Shown piece after piece: positions 30,880 to 41,629 of a stretch of 64,000 nucleotides of DNA. The DNA lies in assembly GCA_024195265.1 (NCBI GenBank), contig JAJLRJ010000004.1, forward strand, positions 27,181,434 through 27,245,433, read 5' to 3'. The position numbers and the translations under genes were made by a program. Position 1 is the stretch's first letter, and the number at the start of each line of letters is the position of its first letter. The notes beneath the pieces were generated by a model. The model had not been told where the DNA came from. It saw only the letters and a list, made by a program, of their open reading frames with translations, and did not search any database. The DNA comes from Dendrophyllia cribrosa. Taxonomy: Eukaryota; Cnidaria; Anthozoa; Scleractinia; Dendrophylliidae.

Positions 30880-31750
30880 ATCATATTATATTTCTAAATT
30901 CGCTTAATCACAAAACTGTTAAGACCAAAAAAATCAAAAGGTGCACCATTTTGGAAATTACATTAATTAATCTTTCACCTCCAAATTCTTAAGCCCTAAT
31001 GTTATGGGTTTTGGGTAATTGACATTTTATAATGCTCGGTTTCAATAGGTGTGGACAACCTTGGTACCATGTTGGATTTGTAATATTTTATTCTGCTTGA
31101 ATGCTGAAAAGGCTTACATGCAATGGAGGAGTTAGCAAAATTGCAATGTTACATATACATTCATGGGACCATGAAGAAGTCAGGTGTGCACAATCAAAGA
31201 AAGGAAAAAAACGCATCTGCAAAGAAAAAATTATCTTAAGTTGGTGGATTAATAATGTGACTGGATTAATAATGTAACAGTCACTCTAGAATGTAATAGG
31301 TGTACAAATATTGATTGGTGTCTCTTAATTCATTGCCAAATTGAATAATGAAATCAATTTCCTAAGCTTGCAGTCCTGGTTATTGTCATGTACTTCTGCA
31401 ATTTAAGAAATGTGTGAAGAATAGATTTAACTTAATGATGTGCTTGGGATATAACTGACATATGGTGTATTTATGGTCAATTTTTCCATTTTGCTCAGAT
31501 TTGCCTGATTGCCTTGTACTAAGAAAACCTAAATTTTTTCTTTGTTAATATTTTGCATATGTTATTTCTCAAATACAAAAACAAAGTATAAACCAGTCGG
31601 AAAAAATACAGGGCAATATTTTTTTCATTAAATTGGACTCCACTTGCAAAAAATTAATAATGATACAGGTTTATAAGAGCAAAATGCAAAAATCAACCTT
31701 TTAAATACACAATTATGGTCGGTTATACCCCAAGCCCCAATCATTACTTA
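30880..31750. other. no gene recognised
   Basis: AT-rich with short frames only. If the vWA and SET exons were in one gene this would be intron, but nothing links them. Confidence 0.4.
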
Positions 31751-31759
31751 CCTTTATAT

Positions 31760-32344
31760 TTAAATAACCAGGTTGCATATGCAATCATTAACTTCAGGTA
31801 TCATGTCTCCACACTCCTGCAATGCTGCCTCAATTTTTCCTAGTTTGTCCTTTGTGAAAACTGGCCACCAGTAGGAACCATCGTGAGAATATTTAATGAA
31901 AAGTTCTCCCTTTGCTGAAACATCACGATTTGTTCTGATCCAGTGCTCCTTGTCCCGTTTCACAAAGTCACAATTAACTCTCTGAGCCACAAATTTTAAT
32001 AATTTTGAGGGCACTAGGCTATATGGAAAGGAACCATCATTACAATATTTTCCCAGGCCAATGTCAAATCTATTTTGGTTTCTATCCAATGACACTGTGT
32101 TTTGTCCAAATGTAAAATCAAATACGTAGTCACCTGTTTGGGGAGTGGTTTTCATGGTTGACGTTGATGCTTATGCACAGACATAGGTGTTTCGTGGTAT
32201 GGATTTCATTGTAAAAAGTCCCAAACCTGTATCACAGCCACCAATGCCAACAGCGGTACTAGCACTCACTCGGAGAAAAGCATCCCCACCGGGCCCAGTT
32301 TCATACCTAGCGTCTTCACCATCTGTTGCACTTGAGTGATCTTT
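31760..32344 (-). pseudogene. SET-domain exon with one stop
   Basis: After an acceptor (GTAGTTTGCAG|AAAGAT) the minus frame reads AVGIGGCDTGLGLFTMKSIP, then a TAA at 32171-32173, then GDYVFDFTFG, DIGLGKYCND, NCDFVKRDK, NRDVSAKGELFIKYSHDGSY and WW. This is the order of a SET methyltransferase domain: the G-x-G.GLF SAM site, the NC/N-containing knot and the GEL(F).Y motif with its terminal aromatic residues. The exact H in the RYxNHxC-type motif is replaced (KYCND). Intact members methylate lysines. The stop and the frameshifted upstream exons argue for a pseudogene or transposon-borne fragment. Confidence 0.6.
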
Positions 32345-32518
32345 CTGCAAACTACACAGAAGGGAAAGGAGTTATTATTGAAGGGCTTTTATGAATAGAA
32401 GGCTAAGTAGCTTATCTGACTGTAAGTTTCAAGTTTATTAAGAAAGTGAAAGTAAAAGGGTTAAGCAGTTGTGAGAAAACTAGTTTTTTTAATGCACAGC
32501 TGAAATACATGCATATTT

Positions 32519-32815
32519 TTATTTAGTATATACTAAAACAGTGGATGGCATTGTTGAGGCGCTCTGATTGGTTACTGAAACATGGGATGGCAAGTGCTAT
32601 TCACCTCTGAGCAAAATCGGTCATCTGCGCGCTAAAATTGTAACTGTTGAAGCGAGTTAAAAATCATAATTCTTGTGCTATATTATCTCACTGTTTTAGT
32701 ATGTACTAAAACAACTATTCACCTCGGTGCCGGTGGCCAGTGGTTGATATTTACCTCGCCGCTTTGCTACTCGATAAATATTCACCACTGGCCACCTCCA
32801 CTTCGGTGAATAGTC
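32519..32815. mobile_element. palindromic MITE-like repeat
   Basis: Within 32713-32815 the arm ACTATTCACCTCGGTG and GGTGGCCAGTGGTTGATATTTA pair with TAAATATTCACCACTGGCC and CACTTCGGTGAATAGT, leaving a loop around CCTCGCCGCTTTGCTACTCG. Immediately upstream, TAGTATATACTAAAACA (32526) and TAGTATGTACTAAAACA (32698) flank a 170-bp segment. This looks like a short non-autonomous element or two nested ones. Confidence 0.7.
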
Positions 32816-32935
32816 GTTAAATATTCTGCAAAAATTGGAGGCAACAAATGTTACTCTGAAACTCAGAAAACTGTGAACAACAGAAATTTTTCTGTAAGCC
32901 AAAGTAGTTTTCTGAGTTTGACAGAAAAAACACAC

Positions 32936-34254
32936 CTTCTGATGTCAAAGTACATTCCAAACTGGGGCTGTTTACCAACTGTGGGCTTGCTGTTGTTCTC
33001 CGAGACTTGTTTCCATTTGCTGTTACACAAAGCTTTTTTAAGCCGTCTCTCATGCCAAGGTAGCAGTGGTGTTGAGTCCAGGAGCTTAGTAGTTGTCTGC
33101 TTGTTGAAGTCCTTCAAGACAAAGTTGTCCCTGTTGTCTCTGGTGCATCCAAAAGTAAACTTTCGGAATAAGCCACACCAGATTGGTCCCATTTGGTTTT
33201 CTTTGGCAATTCTAAGAGGTGCTCATCTTGGCAAAATATGGTGAACACATGGCAAAACCCACAGACAACCAACAAAGCATTTAGGGACAACACGAACGGC
33301 TTACTGGCAGTAGCTTCTGAGAGGGGGAACGGGTCATGAGTCTTCTACGGGCCCTGGACTCGATGCCAATTAGTTGATCAAGATATGTAATAAAACTTTC
33401 TGCTACATCGTAGGACGGTCTTGAGGAGAATTGAAACCAAAATTCCTTCAAGGGGCGGTCAAACTGGTCAAGGGGTTCTTCAGCATATCCATCTTTAGAA
33501 ACTTCTTCACACAATTCAACTGCATCGCTGTATACAAATATTCTGAGAAATAAGTGGAGACCACACAAGCTCAAATGCTCCATGCATTTACAGTATACAG
33601 CACTTAAATCATTTGTCTTCGTAAAATGAACTGAACCACGCTCAGGTGCATCAATTCCATTAAACCTGACATATTTTACATTAGGATTGTGTCGTGATTC
33701 TGTGTCAATGTTCATAATCACACAGTCTGATATGGGATGGGAGCAAAGAGTTTGGGGCTTTCTCCATCAGCACTAGCGAGGGATTCAAATGCACAATACT
33801 TATGATATGCTTCAGAGATATTGGCTGGAACCCTGCAATTGTGATGTATTCTGTCTGGAATGAGTGATGTTGCCTGATGCACCTCTGCAGACACGAGGTG
33901 GCTCAAAGGTTCATTCACATAGGACAACAAGGGAAGGTTAAGGATAGTTAACAGCCACATGATCTTGAAGACAGGAGGATGAGGCAGCAAGTTCTGGTAC
34001 ATTGTCGATGTTTATTGAGGAATTATGATCTTTTTGGACGTCCTCTACGTGGCACCTCATCTGATTCTGGCTCTGCTCTGCCTGGATTCTGGGTGTTGTA
34101 CATTTTTATACAGCTTGTTAAAAAAGTTTCCTATTGTTGATGACTGCTGAATTGCTAGTTGGAACCGCTGTTGCAATGGTAAAGTTTGAATATTACCTGC
34201 AAATAAGCATGTGTTTGTAATATTGTCACCCTCCTTACTGCATATAACTCCCAT
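32936..34254 (-). pseudogene. unrecognised exons upstream of the SET block
   Basis: A chain of minus-strand frames: 34057-34254 (GNIQTLPLQQRFQLAIQQSS), 33718-34002 (KIMWLLTILNLPLLSYVNEP), 33281-33721 (EPLDQFDRPLKEFWFQFSSR) and about 33109-33300 (FCQDEHLLELPKKTKWDQSG). The last is 32936-33192 (LLPWHERRLKKALCNSKWKQ), ending at the donor CAGAAG|GTGTGT. They change frame four times but read coherently, as one decayed protein of about 450 residues leading into the SET exon. I recognise no domain before SET. Confidence 0.4.
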
Positions 34255-34363
34255 TATTCAGTGTGAACAAAGATAACATAATATCAGAGTCTACTTCGTG
34301 CGGTTGCGGTGTTTATATTGTCACCATCCTTACCGCATATAACTCCGTTATTCAGTGTTCATT
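34218..34363. repeat. 47-bp direct repeat, two copies 96 bp apart
   Basis: TATTGTCACC(C/A)TCCTTAC, then (T/C)GCATATAACTCC and GTTATTCAGTGT, occurs at about 34218-34265 and 34314-34361. Similar words around 34393 and 34446 (GTC(A/G)TTTGGAGAGAT) form a second small repeat. Confidence 0.65.
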
Positions 34364-34643
34364 TCAGGATTTTAAACCCTCAGACTTATAGTCATTTGGA
34401 GAGATGAATTGTCCTGTCGTTAACTCTAATCCCTCGTCATCGAAAGTCGTTTGGAGAGATTATTGACCTTCCGGTGAGCAACAACCGGAGCGCTAGGAAA
34501 TCAGCAAGCCCCCGTGATGGGCTTTCCTTTTAGGGTTGTGTGGTGCCAGCTATAGGTTCGTAAGAATCAGTTAAGGAGATTCAGATTGGTTGGCTGGCCG
34601 TTTTTATTTCTGCATGAATGGCTGTGTATGGCCATTATTTTCT

Positions 34644-34710
34644 TGAAAGAACTTTATCAGCAAGACCGGTTTTTCGGAAACTTAAGTGGTTTCCTTCGTC
34701 AGTTGCGTTC
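34644..34710 (-). ncRNA. hammerhead ribozyme-like motif (Penelope terminal repeat)
   Basis: Read on the minus strand: stem I 5' strand GAAC-GCAA (34710-34703), core CTGACGA, stem II GGAAAC/CACTTAA/GTTTCC, GAAA, a palindromic stem III ACCGGT and the cleavage triplet GTC, then TTGC and, after a TGATAAA bulge, GTTC closing stem I. Compared with the consensus there is one extra A after CTGACGA and two extra A after GAA, so activity is uncertain. No Penelope coding sequence is next to it. It probably marks a solo terminal repeat. Confidence 0.6.
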
Positions 34711-34844
34711 AGTGCTCATTGAGTGAGAGCGAATCAGTTGTTCTTTTTGGTCTCAGAATGGCTGTTTATATAGCCGTAGTGTTTGCGTCACCGTAGACAG
34801 ACAACCAATGGGAAGCATTGTGCTTTCTAACCGTTCACGCATTA

Positions 34845-35165
34845 CCTCACGTTATTGGGATCATCTATTGGGACCCTGCCTATCCCTTGAGGATCCATTT
34901 GCAGGCACCATTTCGCAATCGAGTGTTAACTCCTCAAATGCAGGCATACAATTCAGCAATGAGTGAAGTTCGTTATTCAGTGGAGTGGTTGTTTGGGGAC
35001 GTCATCAATTATTTCAAGTTTTTGGACTTCAAAAAAAAATCTGAAGATTGGACTAAGCAGTGTGGGGAAAATGTATGTGGTGTGTGCACTTCTTAGGAAT
35101 GCACTCACTTGCCTCTATGGCAACCAAACATCAGAGTTTTTTAACTTGACCCACCCAGTTTGCAA
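34845..35165 (+). pseudogene. second Harbinger transposase, C-terminal fragment
   Basis: Encodes WDPAYPLRIHLQAPFR, MQAYNSAMSEVRYSVEWLFG with the catalytic Glu, and VINYFKFLDFKKK. A frameshift at the A-run 35031-35039 follows, after which another frame gives GKMYVVCALLRNALTCLYG. The usual GDPAYP Asp is kept (WDPAYP). The N-terminal two thirds are missing. This copy is distinct from the one at 7.8-10.7 kb and pairs with the convergent Myb-like gene at 35.7 kb. Confidence 0.85.
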
Positions 35166-35169
35166 AATT

Positions 35170-35700
35170 ACTTTGCCTAAAAAAAAGTGTAAAAATTCAA
35201 CATTTATTGCATTTAAGTTAAGAGTTCCTAGAGTTGAGTCTCAGAAATGGAACATAAACTCAACTGTCAATTGTTCATGTGTGTTTCACAACCAAAGTCG
35301 TTTTGTATTGTAAGGTCCATACATTAAGTTACTGTAAGTAGAATTAAAATAATAACATTTTTACATTTAATCTTTGAGTACAACTTTGATGAACTGTCAA
35401 ATTCTTCCAACTTGTGTCATTTGATATTTATTTCTTAGGGTCTAAGCTTGTTTCTGGTTCGAAATTTTATTTAACAGTTTTATTTTTATTTTCCTTTTTT
35501 TTTAATTTAAGGAAAATAGAAAAGCCACACTGGTTTAAAATTTAACCAAAAACAAATTTAAACCACAAAATAAACCGGCCTACTTCAAATTCTGAACTGA
35601 ACTTTGGGTTGAAAGTATCAAATAATGACAACCCCAGTTAACACAAAAAGACCTACAAAAGGTAACATCAATAAGACAAAAAAGCAGAGATCTTGAACCA
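35170..35700. other. no gene; spacer between convergent Harbinger genes
   Basis: AT-rich, no motif-bearing frame. It holds the shared 3' region of the transposase and Myb-like remnants. Confidence 0.5.
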
Positions 35701-35704
35701 TGTT

Positions 35705-36364
35705 TTAAGATTTCTTTGGTAGCAATCTTTCAATAAGGGTCATCATGGCTGCTGTCTGTTGTTGCTGCTACATTATAGTTAAAATTTGACCCTGTCTGGC
35801 AGCTTCTTGTTGTTGGTGTTTTTTCTTTAAGGCAAGTTCTTCCGCTCAAAACTCATTTTCCTTCTCTGTTTTTTCCTTCAAAAATTCCACTGCATCATTT
35901 CCACTCCGCCTTCGTTTGGTTTGCCTCCCTTGATCAATCTCAGCTTCAGATCTTTTTTTTGTCTCTGCAAATCGCTCAATGGCCTCTTTTCGCATTTTCT
36001 CTGCAGTTTGTTTGTCTGCCTCAATCTTCTTTATGGCTCCCTCAGAATCTCTGGATTCTTCTGCCAACTTTTCTCGATCTGTTATTTCATCAATTAAATT
36101 TTCAAGTTCAGTTACATCATCTACTGCGATGCCACTAGCTGATTCTTCCTCTTTTTTTCCCAAGTGCTTCTTTTGAAGCCGTTCCATCCTTTCTCGGACA
36201 CCTCTTTGTGTGACTTTAAATTTCACCTCTTCACTCTTATTCAAGGCTTCAGCTATTTCAGTCCACTTTTTACCTTTTTCATTACTTCCTTTCTTATACT
36301 TGTAAGGTTCTTCTAGCAGTACCTCACGGAATAACAAAGTATCATGTATTTCTGTCCACTCCAT
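35705..36364 (-). pseudogene. Harbinger Myb/SANT-like gene with two stops
   Basis: Starts at the ATG of MEWTEIHDTLLFREVL, just after an acceptor (CCTATCCAG|GACT). Residues 1-70 form the trihelix/SANT-like DNA-binding domain (the Trp in GKKWTEIAEALN; VRERMERLQKKH as recognition helix). The rest is a long charged coiled coil (about residues 75-185). A TGA (about 35848) and a TAG interrupt an otherwise continuous frame that ends TLIERLLPKKS-stop at 35705. The coil continuing past both stops (AEELALKKKHQQQEAARQG) shows they are mutations. Convergent with the transposase fragment at 34.8 kb. Confidence 0.8.
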
Positions 36365-36409
36365 AGTCCTGGATAGGAAATCACAAAGATTATTCAACAC
36401 ACAGTTCAA

Positions 36410-37310
36410 CTAAATTTGGTTGTGGCTCAATATTATTGCATAAGAGAAGTTGTATTTTTGGCTGCTTTTTGCTTCTAACCACCACCGACTTACTTATAAT
36501 CAAGAAAAATTTCATTGAGAAAGATCCCTTTAGATTTCATTTTTGTAAACCCCTTTATATTAAATTATTTTATATACAAAAGGTACATGTAAATACACTT
36601 CAGTTAAATACATCCCAGTAGAGAAATCAAAATGTAACACCATATGGTAAATTTGACTTGAAAAAATGACAATGAGTTGTAAATGTCATATATTTTAATT
36701 ATAAAAACAGGGAGATTCGCTCCCAATAAACATGTAAGCCTATTTAATATTCATTCCAAATGTCCACTAGCACAATATAAAATGCATGCAACATCCAAAA
36801 TTGGCCAGTGCACACGAAATTTAAAATTCAAAATAGATGGTAATTGAATGCGTTTCTGTCTGACCAGCTGTTAATAGTTTCCAACGTTTGGGAAAAAAAT
36901 TGTAAGCGATCCTGTGCACAGTGAATGAGTGAATTACATAAACTTAAGCTTATGTGTTGTAAAATTGCCAATTTGGAGCCTATAAACTCCAAATCAAAGT
37001 TTCTACACGGTCCTTCATAACCCTCGTCATTCCTCGGCTTCAGCTATTTGAATTTCAAGTGGTCCTTGAGGTTTGAAAAGGAAAACTTAGACTTTGTACT
37101 TACGCATTTCTCCTGCCGTTCGCTGCGTTCGCCATGTGCTCACTGCTTCGATCCTTCGACAAACCCGGCAGCAAAAATAAAGGCAGATTCACTCTGTAAG
37201 GAACAGTAAGCTTGATAAATATTCACGATAAACTATTTTTAAAGATGTAAAGTGTATTTCAACAGTTAAAATTGCTCAAGAGACTATATAAAGCGGAGAA
37301 AGAAGCGAGG
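36410..37310. other. no supported gene
   Basis: AT-rich up to 37 kb. Near 37090-37150 a minus-strand ATG frame (MANAANGRRNA) runs into a GTAAGT donor and could be a tiny first exon, but nothing supports it further. Confidence 0.35.
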
Positions 37311-37319
37311 TAAGTCCAT

Positions 37320-37620
37320 GTACTACAGACTACGCCAAAACCTTCCCACTGGCGTAGAAGGATTTCCCGCTACGGCTGGATGGGAACAACTGACATGCGC
37401 AGTGACCCGTTTTTGGACAATTTTACTTCCGGTCGCCGTAGCCTGCACGGCAGGCGTAAACAGGGAGGGGGAGGGGGACGCGCGAAAAAAAAAGAGGGGG
37501 GAAAAGGGAAGGAACGCCTGCAATAAGAACCGGGCTATTCGTAAAACGCCCACCAATTTACAGATGTCAACTGTCAAAATCTGACCAATCAGAAACTAGC
37601 GCGCCCTTTTGCGCATGGCT
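37320..37620. other. GC-rich segment, no gene recognised
   Basis: CpG-rich with a GGGAGGGGGAGGGGG tract near 37460. Both long open frames here look like composition artefacts. It may be part of a promoter-like island with 37.9-38.0 kb. Confidence 0.35.
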
Positions 37621-37639
37621 GAATTCACGTGGGAATTTA

Positions 37640-37858
37640 CCAACCACCTCGTGCGAATTTTATCGAGGTGAGAAAAATAAATAAAATAAAAAATAAACTT
37701 TTGCCGTATCCAGTCGGCAAAACTGCAAGCACATCCTTGCCATCAAGAAGAGATCGTACAGCTGATTCTTGTTCTGGTTTCAAACTGAAATTGCAGCTAC
37801 CAGCGAGTTTTAAATCGGCCAAAGCTTTCGCCAAAACGTCTTCGTCCGCCGCCATCAT
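37640..37858 (-). CDS. RecQ-like helicase, N-terminal exon
   Basis: From the ATG at 37858 (MMAADEDVLAKALADLK) the frame reads FSLKPEQESAVRSLLDG and DVLAVLPTGYGKS. The last is Walker A (motif I) of RecQ/DEAD helicases, preceded by the KPEQ Q-motif-like block. The frame then enters T-rich sequence (FFILFIFLTS) and ends, so it covers only the first about 60 residues. No later helicase motif (DEAH etc.) is found downstream on this strand. It could be a true first exon with distant partners or a truncated copy. A GC-rich CCAAT-containing region lies directly upstream. Confidence 0.6.
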
Positions 37859-37884
37859 GAATGTGATGAATAAATTACTCATTG

Positions 37885-38035
37885 TTCGTTAGCCAATCAG
37901 ATTTTGCGGCCGGCGGCGGCCGCAGAAATGAACAAAATGGGGTCTTTATTGCAGGCGTCATTTCCCCTTCTCTCCCCAGTCCCCTCCCCAACACCTGCTA
38001 CGCAGGCTAGGTAGCCGTAGCAGCGCCAGCCGTAG
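37885..38035 (-). promoter_or_regulatory. GC-rich putative promoter of the RecQ-like exon
   Basis: Minus-strand CTGATTGGCT (inverted CCAAT box) at about 37893, followed upstream by GCCGGCGGCGGCCGC and further GC-rich sequence in an otherwise AT-rich window. No TATA box. The position right before the ATG at 37858 fits a CpG-type promoter. Confidence 0.35.
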
Positions 38036-38319
38036 TGATTTGCTTAAACTCCCTATTATTGTTTTCAAAGTAATATTGATATTGATACGTTTTCCCATTA
38101 GTCGCTTGTTGATGGTATTGCCGATGGTTTTGTTTCATACATATAAGGGCTTATAAAGAGGGATGAAACCCCTTTAAAATAAAACAAGACCAAACAAACA
38201 AGAAAAAAGCGAAGATACTTAGGGAAAAGATCACATTCATAACATTGGACTCGATTTTCGTACAGTGTTGCAAGCGGTTTGCTCTGATAACTAAACCGGG
38301 CTATGTTGAAGGCTGAAAG

Positions 38320-40850
38320 CTATGGTGAAGTGCAATAAAACGTTTGACAGAGTGTGCTGGCAAAGTCCACTCGCAGACAGCTGGCATGGAAGAATTGTCC
38401 ACAGCGATCACAGCCCAGCCAGTCCTCATTGTCATCCTGTTTGCAGATCTTACAGACTGCAATGTTGCGACCTCTGAAAATAGAAAACGACAGTCAGTTG
38501 TTGGCACTTGACTGGCATAACGACAAACAATTCTTATTCAATGCCTTTAAATTTAATCAGTTTCCGGTTGCTTTTTTTCGCATTTCAGCCTCACTACACA
38601 CGTCCTTTGGTATTAGTGGGTTGCACGTAACTTTTATTTTCTAACTCAGTTTGTTGTTCAAGTTATTATCGTTGTTAGAACAAAGAACTGAGCTTACTTG
38701 TGTATGTCATTGTTACAAGAACCAAACAGCGTTAAATGCACTCTTCTGCGTTCCGTTTGGATATTTAAATCCGAGGTGAAGTCAAGCCATTGAACAAGAC
38801 GTAGTGAAAACTAGGAAAGTAAATAGATCAATTATCTATTCTTTCCTGTTCACTTTTCCCTTATTAAAATAAAATTGGCAGAAAAACTTACAAGGCATAC
38901 AAAAACTCCGCAGTTGTAACCATCCCTCTGTTGGCAGTGTTGAGGTTGAATTAAGGGCCAGTTACTGACCTTCCAGCCGGTTTTCACATCAACAAGGATA
39001 CTGAAAAACACGTACATTGTAATATTGATTTTAAATCGTGTACACTTATGCTTACAGTTATGCTCTTTATGACTAAATAAACAAACGTATATGCCAAAGT
39101 ATCTTTTAAGCAAACCTGAGATTCTCTAAATGTTTCCTAAGACCAGGACTACAGATAACTTCTACAGTACTTTTTCCTTCAAAAGGATCAAGATAGAGTC
39201 TTCTTCTAGAGTCCTTATTTATAGCCTAAAAGAAAAGGGTAAAAAAGATATCATAAAATAGAGTTGCGTGGTATCACGGAGACTGATTCTATGCTCATGG
39301 GATACTTATACTGGGTAAATTTTGCTTATTGACTCACAAGTAATGTCCAGTGATTTCCAGGAAAATTTACGGGCTGCAAAATAAGTCTGATGTGTGAAAA
39401 TTTCACACCTCCCCAGGTACAACGGGTGCTGCTTCCACATTTGACGAGTTCTGATATGTATGACTGACTGGCTAGAACCATGGAATTGTCTCGCTGCAGA
39501 CACCAAAGATACCCATCTATTACCTAAAGAGTATAATAAAAAATGCAGAAATAAACAAATAAATAATGGTATGGTATAGTTATAAGCATAATTAGTCAAT
39601 GCAACTGGAAACTGATCTTTTTCTTTGTTTTTAATTATGCATTTCAACAGATCACTCGATAAGAATGTGGGTAGTAAGATAGTAATAATCACAACAACGG
39701 CCATAATGATAACGATATAATCCAATTAAAGAATACAGAAATAAGAAGAAAAGTTAAAAATCTTGGTCTAATTAACAGATGGAAAAGGCTGATTAATTAC
39801 TACTTACGCTATCGCGTAGCCACCCATCCGAAAAAGATCCTGCCTCTATCAATTTCGCAGATTCTGCCGCTGTTATTTGAGCAGTTGGAATACAGGTCCA
39901 CAGGTCACCCACTGTGATTTTTGCAGGCCCAATCTCCAACATAGCATCGACAAACTGCTTACCATCCTCATGCGCCCTTCATACTCTTTCTGTCAGAGTG
40001 CACTTTCCCTCTTTCTCCGTTGGCCTGCATTGGAATAAAAAATGTTTCTTTGTAATGAAATTTGTAACCTTTATTATGTTTTCCGAGAAAAAAAAAAACA
40101 AATTCGCACTTGTTAAAAAAGTAACTTCACCTGTCTACAGTAGTTTGTTCTGGTCTGTCAACTCTGGTCTAGACTGGTCTGTGAACACTCTTCGCCGAAT
40201 CCCTGTTTCTCGTCACTAGGTTGTAAAACCTTGAGGTCAAAACACTCTTCAATGACGATCTGTCAAAGTAAAGGACAACGACAGGGAAAATTAAGTGGGG
40301 CACTTGGTACGTGTTCTACCTGTGTGCCAACTGAAATTCCTACCTGATCTGCTGATTGCAAAGGTGAGCTGCAAGTAAGGTCTACCACAGGTATGTTCTC
40401 GGCCTTCACACTCTTTTTGGATTTTCTCTGTATTTTTCTTTTTTGACGCAGGGGTAGTTTCTTGTGGAATACTTTGTGATATTCCATACTTGTTGTCTTA
40501 AGGCACTTCTTTGCTGGACTGCTGCGTATTGGAAGACCTCCTTCTGTGAGGCTGTTGCACATGAGGGATTGATGGATTTTCTTTAAAGCCTCCAGCGCTT
40601 CCTTAAGGCAATCGACATTGTCCACATGGTAAGTTGAATCACGGATGAGGCTCGTTGTTTCTCGTACCTGAGTGCGCAATTTTGTCGCTGAAGGGTTATG
40701 ACCATTGATCGCATGATTCGACTTACAATCACGTTGCTCACTTGAAAGGTTATCAGGGATATTTTTGTAGTGGCATAGATGATCTGTGCATGGCACACCA
40801 TGATCCTGAGAGGTGGAATCATCTTTGATGTCTGCTTCATCTATATCCAT
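38320..40850 (-). CDS. Ulp1-type protease with C-terminal PHD finger, 7 exons
   Basis: Exons on the minus strand: 40320-40850, 39808-40024, 39338-39523, 39116-39225, 38892-39000, 38698-38810 and 38320-38473, all with GT/AG introns. Phases agree throughout except for one extra G in exon 2 (near 39990). The N-terminus is low-complexity and basic (LRQKRKIQRKSKKSVK). The C48 protease follows: GWLRDS|VIDGYLW, the His block VNFPGNHWTLL, the Asp block RRLYLDPFEG and the Cys block QQRDGYNCGVFVC. The last exon is a PHD finger (VCKICKQDDNEDWLGCDRC, HASC, FYC). About 480 residues. Predicted SUMO/ubiquitin-like protease tied to chromatin, and possibly a transposon-derived host gene. The single extra base may be an assembly error or a recent lesion. 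Confidence 0.85.
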
Positions 40851-41014
40851 CGTGTGCACTTCCTCTTCAGACTGTTGCTTGAAATGCAGTAGCCAATATC
40901 ACTTGACGAGTAACTACTCATTTTTTGAACAGAAACTGTCTTTCACCGTTCTAAACTCATCATTTCACTTACCTTTCGGGGAATAGCGTTTGTGATTTTT
41001 CTCCTTCACGTGCT

Positions 41015-41195
41015 TTTCCGCTTGAATGAACGAGGTCGAATTCAAAGAACTTTGGCATAGAAAGCAGTGTCAGAAAGCTGCCGAAAAGCCTCTTATCGGT
41101 AAAGGTCAGTCCACCAAACAACTACCGCGCCGCCTTTGTCGGCCGCTTTGATAACAATGTCGCGTCGTTTGCTAAGACTTTTGAGTGTCTCGCCT
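41015..41195 (-). pseudogene. Penelope-like RT fragment
   Basis: Minus-strand frame ...RRDIVIKAADKGGAVVVW, TDLYR, then a TAG, EAFRQLSDTAFYAKV. The ADKGG.VVVW block with DLY..E..RQL is the start of the Penelope reverse transcriptase domain. It is fused in frame to the zinc-finger ORF upstream, giving a chimeric 176-codon frame. It stops after about 60 residues and no RT palm motif is present. Confidence 0.75.
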
Positions 41196-41623
41196 TTAGC
41201 GTGATGCTTCTCATCAAACTTAGTCAACGCCTCTGCAATGTCCTGCTCCTTTTTAGCTGCTTTTGCCCGTTTTTCTTTGTTGGTATGGTGTTTCTTGCTA
41301 GATAAATGTGCGACTAACTTTTTTACAGACACTTCCTCTTTGCATGATTGGCAAAACAGAGTATTCCCTCTAATGATCTTCAATGACTCTTCTTTAAACT
41401 CTTCTAGGCGTTCTTTGGCATTAACCTTCGGTTCATACTGTGGGTTTGCTACTTTTTCCTTGGCTCGTCTATTGCCTCCAGTGTTCACAACTAGTTTCCT
41501 TTTCCTTGACAAGTCACTAGCATTGGCTACTTTCAACCTGTCTAAAATCGTAACTACTTCCCTCTCTCTTGCAGCCTCAGGCTCCACAAGATCTGCTACA
41601 GCGACTGTAGCTTGCTCCGCCAT
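41195..41623 (-). CDS. U1/BED-like zinc finger protein, truncated by Penelope
   Basis: From the ATG at 41623 (MAEQATVAVADLVE) the frame encodes a helical N-terminus, a KERLEEFKEESLKIIRG helix and a C2H2/BED-like finger (LFCQSCKEEVSVKKLVAHLS with SKKHH) and a Lys-rich coil (NKEKRAKAAKKEQDIAEAL). The finger resembles those of CGGBP1-like and hAT-linked proteins. After GET (about 41195) the frame becomes Penelope RT. The original C-terminus is therefore replaced. Expression is unknown. Confidence 0.55.
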
Positions 41624-41629
41624 GTTTTT

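Noticed and set aside
33281..33721. Staphylococcal-nuclease-like protein (VRFNGIDAPERG)
   Set aside because: Only the single VRxxGIDxPE-like word matches; the other nuclease motifs are absent from the frame.
37318..37577. Open frames over the GC-rich tract near 37.4 kb
   Set aside because: Low-complexity, composition-driven frames on both strands; more likely promoter-type sequence.
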